Source: Candidatus Rokuibacteriota bacterium (GTDB taxonomy: Bacteria > Methylomirabilota > Methylomirabilia > Rokubacteriales > CSP1-6). From it: a DNA stretch of 14,639 bases. Both the position numbers and the translations under genes were made by a program. The stretch spans positions 1-14,639 of the forward strand of contig JACORX010000129.1 of NCBI GenBank assembly GCA_016179165.1. The letters are read 5' to 3'. Positions 1 through 6,514 of the stretch are shown in pieces. Each line of letters opens with the position of its first letter. Positions within the stretch are counted from its first letter, which is position 1. The notes under the pieces were generated by a model. That model was given only the letters and a program-made list of their open reading frames with translations. It searched no databases and had not been told where the DNA came from.

Positions 1-1176
1 GAGGTAGGGATACGGGATGCGCAGGACGTTCACGAAGAGCCCGACCAGCGGGAGGTTCAGGATCAGGAGGACGAGGTTGCCGACGTACATCGACGCGATG
101 AAGCCCCAGAAGAGCTCCGGCTGCTGCCGGATCAGGAGCGGCCCCGGCGACACGCCGTGGACCATCATCGCCGCTAAGAGAATCGCCGGGATCGGCCCGG
201 ACGGCACGCCGAGCGCCAGCATGGGGACGAGGGCGCCCGAGGTCGCCGAGTTGTTGGCCGACTCGGGGCCGGCCACGCCGGCCACCGCGCCCTTGCCGAA
301 CGCTTCCGGGTGGCGCGAGAGGCGGCGCTCCAGGGCATAGGAGACGAAGCTCGAGATGATGTGGGCGGATCCGGGGATGATGCCGATGAGGAAGCCGAGG
401 AGCGTCCCCCGCCCGATCGGGGCCGCCGATTCCCGCCACTCCCGCCGCGACGGCAGGAGCTCGCGGAGCCGCGGCCTGATCACGTCCGGCGGCTTCGCCT
501 GCCCCGCCGTGGCGAGGATCTCGGCGATCCCGAAGAGGCCGACGGCGACGGGCACCACGCCGAGCCCGTCCCCCAGCTCGACGAGGCCGTAGTGGAAGCG
601 GAAGTAGCCGCTCATCTGGTCGATGCCGACCATGCCGAGGAGGAGCCCCAGGACGGCCATCGCCAGCGACTTGACCATGGAGCCGCCGCTCATGTACGCG
701 AGCACGAGCAGGCCCAGGAGGAGGAGCGCGAAGTACTCGGGCGGGCCGAACCGGAGCGCGAAGTTGGCAAGCGGCGGCGCGAGCAGCATGAGCGCGATCA
801 CGCTGACGGTGCCGGCGATGAAGGAGCCGATCGCGGCGATCGCCAGCGCCGCCCCCGCGCGCCCCGTGCGGGCCATTGCGTAGCCGGCGATGCACGTCAT
901 CACCGACGCGGCCTCTCCCGGGATGCGCATCAGGATGGAGGTGGTCGAGCCGCCGTACATGGCGCCGTAGTAGATGCCCGCCAGCATCACGATCGCGTTG
1001 GTTGCGGAGAGCCCGAAGGTGGCGGGCAGCAGCAGGCTGATGCCGGCCAGCGGGCCGACGCCCGGCAGCAACCCGACCAGGGTCCCGATCACGCAGCCGA
1101 CGAAGGCGTAGAGCAGGACGGGCGGCTGGAGCGCGACGGAGAAGCCCAACGCCAGGTTCTGGAGCGTCTCGGCCAT
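1..1176 (-). CDS. tctA: TctA, large membrane subunit of a tripartite tricarboxylate transporter (3' end outside window)
   Basis: This is the main membrane channel of a TTT transporter, which imports carboxylates with help from a periplasmic TctC binding protein and the small TctB subunit. The frame stays open from ATG at 1174-1176 to the left edge (392 codons; family members have about 500, so roughly the last 100 residues are missing). Family hallmarks are visible. There is a first glycine/proline loop GTLVGLLPGVGP at residues 31-42. In the second half of the visible protein are a related loop GFLIGIIPGS and then GPESANNSATSGALVP, a signature stretch of TctA. The protein is very hydrophobic throughout. 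The start codon follows the TAG stop of tctB with no base between, so translation is probably coupled. No tctC is visible in the window. The substrate is unknown; family assignment is secure. Confidence 0.95.
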   Translation of the reverse strand, partial: MAETLQNLALGFSVALQPPVLLYAFVGCVIGTLVGLLPGVGPLAGISLLLPATFGLSATNAIVMLAGIYYGAMYGGSTTSILMRIPGEAASVMTCIAGYAMARTGRAGAALAIAAIGSFIAGTVSVIALMLLAPPLANFALRFGPPEYFALLLLGLLVLAYMSGGSMVKSLAMAVLGLLLGMVGIDQMSGYFRFHYGLVELGDGLGVVPVAVGLFGIAEILATAGQAKPPDVIRPRLRELLPSRREWRESAAPIGRGTLLGFLIGIIPGSAHIISSFVSYALERRLSRHPEAFGKGAVAGVAGPESANNSATSGALVPMLALGVPSGPIPAILLAAMMVHGVSPGPLLIRQQPELFWGFIASMYVGNLVLLILNLPLVGLFVNVLRIPYPYL

Positions 1177-1620
1177 CTAGATCCCGAAGGGTCCGCGCGG
1201 CAGCGGCACGCGCAGCAGGCTATCGAAGAGGTAGTAGGAGCCGAAGGACAGCGCGAGGGCGAACACGGTGGCGGCGAGAAGATTCCTGCGCTCCACCAGC
1301 CAGACGAGGAAGAGGAGAGCCGCCAGCATGGGCAGGCGATAGCCGAGGCGCTCGAGGCCGAGGCAGATGAAGACGCTGACAACCAGGATCACCAGGGCGC
1401 GGCGCGCCTCGCCCCAGCCCACTCCGGCAACGCGCGCGGCGCCGCCGCCCATCGCCCAGACGAGTGCGCCCAGGATGAGCAGGAGCGCCGCCAAGAGCAC
1501 CGGGACGTAGCCGGGGCCCGGTTGCCGCAGGGTGCCGAGCGGGAGCGCCCGGCTCTCCCACATGACGAAGAGGGCAAGCAGGCAGAACGCGCTCCCGCCG
1601 ATACGATCCGTCGTCAGCAT
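1177..1620 (-). CDS. tctB: TctB, small membrane subunit of the tripartite tricarboxylate transporter
   Basis: A 147-residue protein of the TctB (DUF1468) family, the poorly conserved small integral-membrane partner of TctA. Four hydrophobic stretches are visible. The first lies near the N-terminus after MLTTDRIGG. The second contains PGYVPVLLAALLLILGALV. The third contains ALVILVVSVFICLGLERLGY, and the last lies around LLAATVFALALSFGSYYLF. The motif LRQPGPGYVPVLLA matches the typical TctB 'GPGxxP' region after helix 1. Length is normal. It ends in TAG immediately before the tctA ATG. A 255-bp gap separates it from the upstream ABC ATPase gene, so it could either be read through from the importer operon or have its own promoter; no convincing promoter was seen. 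Confidence 0.92.
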   Translation of the reverse strand: MLTTDRIGGSAFCLLALFVMWESRALPLGTLRQPGPGYVPVLLAALLLILGALVWAMGGGAARVAGVGWGEARRALVILVVSVFICLGLERLGYRLPMLAALLFLVWLVERRNLLAATVFALALSFGSYYLFDSLLRVPLPRGPFGI

Positions 1621-1699
1621 AGCGATGGCGCCGAGAATATCACGGGGTCAGGGCTTGAATTCCGGCATCGCGCCCGGAACGCCTCGGGCTGCCCGATTA

Positions 1700-1864
1700 T
1701 GGGGCGGGCGCGTCATAGCGCGGCCGAGCGGGGCCCTGTCCTTGGCGGCGGGCGTGTTCTACTCGGATCCGGCTCTCGACCAGCTCACGGCCAACGGCAC
1801 CGAGTTCGGGATCAGTAGCTCGGCCGGCTCCTTCGTCATCGGAGAAGCGGGCTACCGGCTCAAC
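1700..1864 (+). pseudogene. Fragment resembling an outer-membrane carbohydrate porin (OprB-like)
   Basis: In the gap between the ABC ATPase and tctB the plus strand encodes about 55 residues with a beta-barrel-like pattern. It includes LWGGRV, then GVFYSDPALDQL, GTEFGISSSAG and FVIGEAGYRLN. The combination 'WG-R ... AGV(Y/F)..DP ... E.GYRLN' resembles the penultimate strands of OprB-type carbohydrate-selective porins (recognition from memory). The reading frame continues on both sides, but the flanking residues look like non-coding or antisense sequence, and no start, signal peptide or C-terminal aromatic strand follows. It lies antisense to its neighbours. I interpret it as a decayed remnant; an unrelated chance frame is the alternative. 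Confidence 0.45.
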
Positions 1865-1875
1865 CTTCGGGGCCG

Positions 1876-2964
1876 TCATCTACGCTCTGACGGGAGCGGG
1901 ACGCACGCGCCGGGCGCGACGCTCACGCTGACGCTCTCGCCGAGCCGGACACGCGGCGGCGCCGGGCCGGCCACGCGGAGGACGACGTCGCTCTCCTCGA
2001 TCCGGACCTGGTAGTCCACGCCATCGCCGAGATAGCTCGCGCGCACCACGGTCCCCGCGAGGACGGTGGCGCCCGGCGCGGCCGGGGCGCCGGGCAGGGC
2101 CCGCGGGGCCAACTCGATCTGGTGAGGGCGTATCGAGACCGCGACCGGCGCGCCGGGCGTCAGATCGGTCGAGGCGACGCGCAGGCGCAGGCGGCCGCGC
2201 GCGACGGTGCCGGTCCCGTCGGCGACGCCGTCGATCAGGTTGGTCTTGCCGATGAACTCGGCGACGAAGCGCGTGCGCGGACGCTCGAAGAGCTCTTCGG
2301 CGGTGCCGATCTGGGCGACACGCCCGTCCTGGAGCACCGCCACGCGGTCCGAGATCACCATGGCCTCCGCCTGGTCGTGCGTGACGTAGAGCGTGGTGAT
2401 CGCGAACAACTCGTGCAGACGCCGGATCTCGAAGCGCATCTCCTCGCGGAGGTTTGCGTCCAGGTTGCTGAGCGGCTCGTCCAGGAGCAGGATCTCGGGC
2501 TCGACCACCAGCGCGCGCGCGACGGCGACGCGTTGCTGTTGGCCGCCGGACAGCTCGCCGGGATAGCGGGACCCGTACCCATCGAGCTGGACCGCCTTGA
2601 GCATCTCCGCCACCCGCCGGTCCCTCTCGCCCCTGGGCGTCCTGGCGAGCCGCAGCCCGTAGGCGACGTTTTGATCCACCGTCATGTGCGGCCACAGCGC
2701 GTAGCTCTGGAAGATCATCGCCATCCGGCGCCGCTCGGGCGGGACCACCGCCGCCGGCGAGGAGAGGCACCGCTCTCCGACCCAGATTTCTCCGGCTTCC
2801 GGCTTGAGAAAGCCCGCCACCAGCCGCAGCGTGGTTGTCTTGCCGCAGCCCGATGGCCCGAGCAGCGCCACCAGCTCGCCGGGCTCCACGCGCAGCTCGA
2901 GGCCCTGGACGGCGGCGACGTCGCCGTAGCGCTTGGTCAGACCCCGTATCGTCACCCCGGGCAT
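1876..2964 (-). CDS. ABC importer ATPase, FbpC/PotA type
   Basis: A 362-residue cytoplasmic ATPase that powers the two-domain permease encoded 5 bp upstream. All nucleotide-binding motifs are present: Walker A GPSGCGKTT (residues 36-44), Q-loop Q86 in MIFQSYALWPHMTV, ABC signature LSGGQ (138-142), Walker B LLLDEP (D162, E163) and switch His196 in VTHDQAEAM. A C-terminal TOBE-type region (about 230-350) contains SIRPHQIEL, as in ferric-iron, spermidine/putrescine, thiamine and sulfate importer ATPases. The start ATG at 2962-2964 follows the permease TAA by 5 bases, so the two are co-translated. The protein gives no substrate information. It is the only importer ATPase in the window, so it might also serve the orphan sugar-type permeases at 9565-11234; that is speculation. 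Confidence 0.96.
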   Translation of the reverse strand: MPGVTIRGLTKRYGDVAAVQGLELRVEPGELVALLGPSGCGKTTTLRLVAGFLKPEAGEIWVGERCLSSPAAVVPPERRRMAMIFQSYALWPHMTVDQNVAYGLRLARTPRGERDRRVAEMLKAVQLDGYGSRYPGELSGGQQQRVAVARALVVEPEILLLDEPLSNLDANLREEMRFEIRRLHELFAITTLYVTHDQAEAMVISDRVAVLQDGRVAQIGTAEELFERPRTRFVAEFIGKTNLIDGVADGTGTVARGRLRLRVASTDLTPGAPVAVSIRPHQIELAPRALPGAPAAPGATVLAGTVVRASYLGDGVDYQVRIEESDVVLRVAGPAPPRVRLGESVSVSVAPGACVPLPSERR

Positions 2965-2969
2965 CGCGC

Positions 2970-4691
2970 TTACCCCGCCGCGCTCGCGCCCGCCGGGGTC
3001 CCGGAAGACCTCTGCCCGAGGACGTCACGCCCGAGGAGCGTCTGCATCAAAGCAACGACGGCGAACGTCATCGCCAGCATGAAGATGCCGAGGACCGCGA
3101 TGGCGCCGAACTGGCCTTCTTCCTTGAGGTCGAAGATCACGACCGACATGACCTTGGTATTGGGCGTGAAGAGAATGATCGAGGCGGACAGCTCGCGGAT
3201 CACGCCGATGAAGATGAAGCACCAGGTGGCGATGATGCCGCTCTTGGCGAGCGGCGCGGTGATCTCGCGGAGCACGCGCAGGCGCCCGGCGCCCAGGATG
3301 CGGCCCGCCTCCTCCAGCTCGGAATGGATGCCGCGGAACGTGGCGTCGGACTGCGAGTAGCCGACGGGCATCTCCTTGGTCAGGTAGGCGATGAAGAGGA
3401 TCCAGAGGGTGCCGTAGAGGAGGAAGGGCGGGCGGGTGTACGCGATGAAGAGGGCGACGGCGAGGACGGTGCCGGGAATGACGATGGGCGCCAGCGCGAG
3501 GAAGGCCAGGAGCTGGTGGCCGACGATGAGCTTGCGATTCGTGACATAGGCGAGGAGTGCCGCGAGCCCGGCGCCGGCGCAGGCCGTGAGCACGCCCAGC
3601 TCGAGCGTGTTGACGATGGCGCCCTGGGTCGAGCTGGACAGGAACGTGAACGACCAGTTCGCCAGCGTGAAGTTCTCCCAGGTGAGCGGCTGGGCCCAGG
3701 CGCGAGAGAACGCGGCCTTGGCGAGGATGCCGTACGGGAGGAAGACCGCGCAGCCGAGGACCGCGAGGCAGCCGAGGAGCGCAGGGTACCGCCACGCGCC
3801 GAGCGGAATCGCCCGGCGCTGCGCGCCCTTGCCGCCCACCGACGCGTAGCCACGCCGGCCGAGGAGCCTCTTCTGGACGAGCAGCAGGAGCGCCGTGGCC
3901 AGCAGCAGCGGCACGGAGAAGGCGGCCGCCGTCTCGACCTTGGGCGGGTAGTGGAAGAGCGCCCAGATCTGCGTCGTGATCGTGTGAAAACCCGCCGGCA
4001 GCGCGAGGATGGCGGGAGAGCCGAACAGCGCCAGCGCCTGCAGGACGGACAGGATGAAGCCGCTCAGGATGGCGGGCGCGACCATGGGCAGCGTGATGGT
4101 CAGCGCCACCCGGAAGCGGTTGGCGCCGAGGATGGACGCGGCCTCCTCGAGATCGGACGCGATCAGCCCGAGGGTATTGGCGATCATGATGTACACGTAG
4201 GGGAAGGTGTAGATCGCGACCACGAAGATCAGTCCCGGCATCGTGAAGATGTTGAGGAGCGGGTCGTCCGCGCCGGTCAGGCTCCGGTAGAGCTTGTTCA
4301 GGTAGCCGGCGTTCGGGCCGGCGAGCATGACCCACGCGAAGGCGCCGAGGAAGGGCGGCGTCACGAAGGAGGCCATGATGAGGCTCCGGATCACGCGAGA
4401 GCAGGGCAGGTCGGTGCGGGCGGAGAGCCAGGCCATGGGCGCGCCGATGGCGACCGACAGGAGCCCCGACCAGAAGGCCAGCACCACCGTGTTCCAGAGC
4501 GCCTTCTGGAGCTGGGGATCGGCGAACACGCGGGCGTAGTGGGCCAGCGTGACGCCGCGCTCGGCGCTCACGCTCATGTAGCCGAGCCAGCCAAGCGGCA
4601 GGAGGATCAGCAGCCCGAGCGCGGCCGCCGCCAGGACCCAGACGGGTGCCGACCGATCCATCGCGTGGAATCGCGGGATGAGGCCAGACAT
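2970..4691 (-). CDS. Two-domain ABC importer permease, FbpB/AfuB type
   Basis: A 573-residue inner-membrane protein with two fused permease domains, as in ferric-iron (FbpB) and thiamine (ThiP) importers. Each half has a cluster of hydrophobic helices and one EAA loop that docks the ATPase: EEAASILGANRFRVA near residues 182-196 and EEAGRILGAGRLRV near 460-473. The spacing of about 278 residues between loops and the total length match the fused family. The chosen ATG (4689-4691) is the first in frame; an ATG 10 codons later is possible, and neither has a strong Shine-Dalgarno sequence. The ATPase gene follows after 5 bp. The binding-protein gene that should sit directly upstream is 791 bp away because a toxin-antitoxin pair lies between them. 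Confidence 0.95.
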   Translation of the reverse strand: MSGLIPRFHAMDRSAPVWVLAAAALGLLILLPLGWLGYMSVSAERGVTLAHYARVFADPQLQKALWNTVVLAFWSGLLSVAIGAPMAWLSARTDLPCSRVIRSLIMASFVTPPFLGAFAWVMLAGPNAGYLNKLYRSLTGADDPLLNIFTMPGLIFVVAIYTFPYVYIMIANTLGLIASDLEEAASILGANRFRVALTITLPMVAPAILSGFILSVLQALALFGSPAILALPAGFHTITTQIWALFHYPPKVETAAAFSVPLLLATALLLLVQKRLLGRRGYASVGGKGAQRRAIPLGAWRYPALLGCLAVLGCAVFLPYGILAKAAFSRAWAQPLTWENFTLANWSFTFLSSSTQGAIVNTLELGVLTACAGAGLAALLAYVTNRKLIVGHQLLAFLALAPIVIPGTVLAVALFIAYTRPPFLLYGTLWILFIAYLTKEMPVGYSQSDATFRGIHSELEEAGRILGAGRLRVLREITAPLAKSGIIATWCFIFIGVIRELSASIILFTPNTKVMSVVIFDLKEEGQFGAIAVLGIFMLAMTFAVVALMQTLLGRDVLGQRSSGTPAGASAAG

Positions 4692-4793
4692 GGATCCCGG
4701 AGCGCTCAGTCGATCACCTGATCAGCCCGCGCAGCAGCGCGTGGTCACTGGTTTACCTGGTTCCTTCGAGAGGGCAGGACTCGCTGGTGGGCG

Positions 4794-5132
4794 TCAGAGG
4801 GCCAAGGACCGGCGCAGCTCACGCTCGACGGCATCCAGGTCCGCCTTTCCCATCACGCCGAGCTTCCGATCTATGATTCCGCGGGCAACCGTCCTGATGA
4901 TCCCGGTCGCGACCGATGGGAACAGGAGGCCGGCACCCTTCCAGTCCGTGATCAGGTGATCTCCGAAGAGACGCCGCCCTACCTTGCTGGTGATGGCGGC
5001 GACCACGACCTCTTTCCTTTCTCGGCCGTACGCCGGCGAGCTGATCACCAGGGCTGGACGAAGCTTTCTGCCCGACTCGTCAGAGAACAGGAAGGCAACC
5101 AGAACGACGTCGCCTCGCTTACAGGCGGTCAT
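4794..5132 (-). CDS. Type II toxin of the PemK/MazF family
   Basis: A 112-residue protein, the usual size for MazF/PemK/Kid endoribonuclease toxins, which cleave mRNA. The N-terminus KRGDVVLVAFLFSD followed by GRKLRPALVISS matches the family's first strands, with the RG-D and RPA(L/V)V motifs that shape the active site; the later ITSK and the GLL.PS stretch are also typical. The ATG (5130-5132) lies inside the 3' end of the antitoxin gene, with a 14-bp overlap, so toxin translation should depend on antitoxin translation. It ends 102 bp upstream of the importer permease start. No frameshift or missing core motif is apparent, so it may be active. The exact RNA target cannot be inferred. Confidence 0.88.
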   Translation of the reverse strand: MTACKRGDVVLVAFLFSDESGRKLRPALVISSPAYGRERKEVVVAAITSKVGRRLFGDHLITDWKGAGLLFPSVATGIIRTVARGIIDRKLGVMGKADLDAVERELRRSLAL

Positions 5133-5379
5133 ACTCCGCGTCTTTGCGGTTGTCCCACAGCTCGGCCAGCACGGGATCGGCGCTCGCGGTCAGGCCCCCG
5201 ATCTCCCCCTCCTCATCCCCGAGATCCTCCCGGAGACGTTCCTCGATAGCGTGGAGCACGTACCGCCTGATCGTCAGGTCGTGCTTGGCGGCCGCGAGCC
5301 GCAGCCGTCGGCGGATCCGCGGCTGCACGTCAATACTGATGCGGGGTCGCTTCGCTACCGATTCCATTGGTCGCGCCAT
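5119..5379 (-). CDS. Ribbon-helix-helix antitoxin partner of the PemK/MazF-type toxin
   Basis: An 86-residue protein when started at ATG 5377-5379. The N-terminal half contains KRPRISIDVQPRIRRRLRLA followed by two short helices (HDLTIRRYVLHAIEERL), a typical ribbon-helix-helix DNA-binding fold. The C-terminal tail DPVLAELWDNRKDAEYDRL resembles the acidic 'LWDN..DA.YD' tail seen in antitoxins of this kind, which binds and blocks the toxin. The start was chosen because GGGGAGG (plus 5388-5394) stands 8 bases upstream. An earlier in-frame ATG at 5434-5436 lies inside the promoter palindrome and is unlikely. The protein probably represses its own operon through the inverted repeat at 5417-5437. 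Confidence 0.87.
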   Translation of the reverse strand: MARPMESVAKRPRISIDVQPRIRRRLRLAAAKHDLTIRRYVLHAIEERLREDLGDEEGEIGGLTASADPVLAELWDNRKDAEYDRL

Positions 5380-5387
5380 GTTCGCCG

Positions 5388-5394
5388 CCTCCCC
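5388..5394 (-). promoter_or_regulatory. Shine-Dalgarno sequence of the antitoxin gene
   Basis: On the minus strand GGGGAGG stands 8 bases before the ATG at 5379. It is one of the best ribosome-binding sequences in the window and decides the antitoxin start in favour of the internal Met rather than the upstream one at 5436. Confidence 0.7.
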
Positions 5395-5398
5395 GGGG

Positions 5399-5437
5399 AG
5401 ATTGACACGGACGCTTGATGGTGTCAATGACACCATC
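5399..5437 (-). promoter_or_regulatory. Promoter with overlapping palindromic operator for the toxin-antitoxin operon
   Basis: The plus strand reads GATGGTGTCA (5417-5426), one A, then TGACACCATC (5428-5437): a perfect 10-bp inverted repeat with a 1-base centre. On the minus strand a consensus -35 box TTGACA (plus 5422-5427) lies inside it. Seventeen bases downstream is a weak -10 candidate CAATCT (plus 5399-5404). A further half-site TGACAC occurs on the plus strand at 5403-5408, close to the -10 candidate. Ribbon-helix-helix antitoxins commonly bind such repeats to repress their own operon, and the position, 20 to 60 bases before the antitoxin start, fits. The dyad is seen directly; its function is inferred. 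Confidence 0.7.
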
Positions 5438-5482
5438 CTGCCGGCCTGTGGTCAGCGCTCGGTTCGTGTGGCCGCGGCCTTC

Positions 5483-6505
5483 CTACGCCCCGAAGAACTC
5501 GACGAAGCGCGTCTTGATCTCCTCGTTGCGCTTCTCCAGTTCCTCTGGATCCACGCGGAGCAGGTTCAGCTCGGAGAGCTTCGGCCGGTCCGCCGGGTAC
5601 TTGACGTCGGGGTGGCCCACGTAGAGCCCCTCGCTGTCGGCCAGCACCTGCTGGAGGTCGCGGCTGAAGATGAAGTCGGTGAAGAGCCGGGCCGCGTTCG
5701 GGTGCGGCGCGAAGCTCGTGATGGCGCTCGGCGAGACGACGAGCGGGACGCCTTCCTTCGGGAAGACGATCTCGACCGGGTTGCCCTTCTTCTTGGTCTG
5801 GTAGAACGTGTAGTCGCCGCCGTCCGCCGCGACGGGCCGCTCGCCCGAGGCGACCACGCCCGAGGGATCGACCGCCGACTGGACCAGCATCGGCTTGTTC
5901 TGCGCCAGCTGCTTGAAGTAGTCCCAGCCGTGGAGATGCACCAGCGCCAGCACGTGGGTCGCGATCACGCCGCTGTACCCCGGATGCGCCGTGACGAGCT
6001 TGCCCTTCCATTTCGGATCGAGCAGGTCCTTCCACGTCCGCGGCGCCTCGGCCGCGGGCACGATCTTCGAGTTGTAGGCGATGACGTTCACGGTGGCGCG
6101 CAGGCCGTAGTGATAGCCGTCCTTGTCCTTGAAGGCGGCCGGGAAGCGATCGACGCCGGCCGGCGCGTACTTCATGAGGAGATTCTTCTGCTTCAGCAGC
6201 ACATAGTGCCCGGCGTCCGAGGTGTGGACGACGTCGGCGATCTTGATGTTGGCCTGGAGCTCCTGCATGACGCGCTGGAGGATCCGCTCGGAGCCGGTCC
6301 GGTGGACCTCGACCTTGATCCCCGGGTACGCGGCCTCGAAGAGCTTGGCGACTTTCTCGGAGCTGGACAAGGCCAGCGAGGTGTACCAGACGACCTTGCC
6401 TTCCTTCTTCGCCGCCTCCAGCCGCGCGTCCTGGGCAGGCGCGGAGACGACGGAGAGGAGCAGGGCGAGAGCTGTCAGGCTTGTGGCGAGGCGAAGGCGT
6501 GTCAT
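5483..6505 (-). CDS. Periplasmic substrate-binding protein of an ABC importer, FbpA/AfuA-like family 1 fold
   Basis: A 340-residue exported protein. A signal peptide is clear: basic start MTRLRLATS, hydrophobic core LTALALLLSVVS, and a likely cut after APA (residue 24). The mature protein starts like many iron-type family 1 binding proteins with LEAAKKEGKVVWYTSL, followed by FEAAYPGIKVEV and later TWKDLLDPKWKGKL. Ferric-binding FbpA proteins use two adjacent Tyr residues in the C-terminal half. Here the comparable place reads DYTFYQ (Tyr232, Tyr235), not a YY pair, so an organic anion is at least as likely as iron. GGGGGA stands 5 bases before the ATG. The gene starts 9 bp after the PrpD stop, so the two form one operon. 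Its permease and ATPase lie downstream beyond the toxin-antitoxin pair. Confidence 0.9.
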   Translation of the reverse strand: MTRLRLATSLTALALLLSVVSAPAQDARLEAAKKEGKVVWYTSLALSSSEKVAKLFEAAYPGIKVEVHRTGSERILQRVMQELQANIKIADVVHTSDAGHYVLLKQKNLLMKYAPAGVDRFPAAFKDKDGYHYGLRATVNVIAYNSKIVPAAEAPRTWKDLLDPKWKGKLVTAHPGYSGVIATHVLALVHLHGWDYFKQLAQNKPMLVQSAVDPSGVVASGERPVAADGGDYTFYQTKKKGNPVEIVFPKEGVPLVVSPSAITSFAPHPNAARLFTDFIFSRDLQQVLADSEGLYVGHPDVKYPADRPKLSELNLLRVDPEELEKRNEEIKTRFVEFFGA

Positions 6506-6514
6506 CGCGTCCCC

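Noticed and set aside
310..1818. Long plus-strand open frame across tctA and tctB
   Set aside because: Antisense shadow: Arg/Asp/Glu/His/Gln-rich product without domains, opposite to well-recognised membrane proteins.
2835..4721. 628-residue plus-strand open frame
   Set aside because: Composition is low-complexity Glu/Arg/Asp, exactly antisense to the ABC permease with its two EAA loops.
4712..4961. 13-bp inverted match GATCACCTGATCA (4712-4724) and TGATCAGGTGATC (4949-4961) bracketing the toxin 3' end
   Set aside because: Considered as ends of a mobile cassette, but the second copy is inside the toxin gene, the unit is nearly self-palindromic and about one such match is expected by chance in the window.
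5380..5436. Earlier antitoxin start at ATG 5434-5436
   Set aside because: It lies inside the palindrome and the -35 box and has no ribosome-binding site; the ATG at 5379 has a strong one.
5470..5479. Palindrome GGCCGCGGCC after the binding-protein gene as terminator
   Set aside because: No loop and no T-run follows; such palindromes are common in GC-rich DNA.
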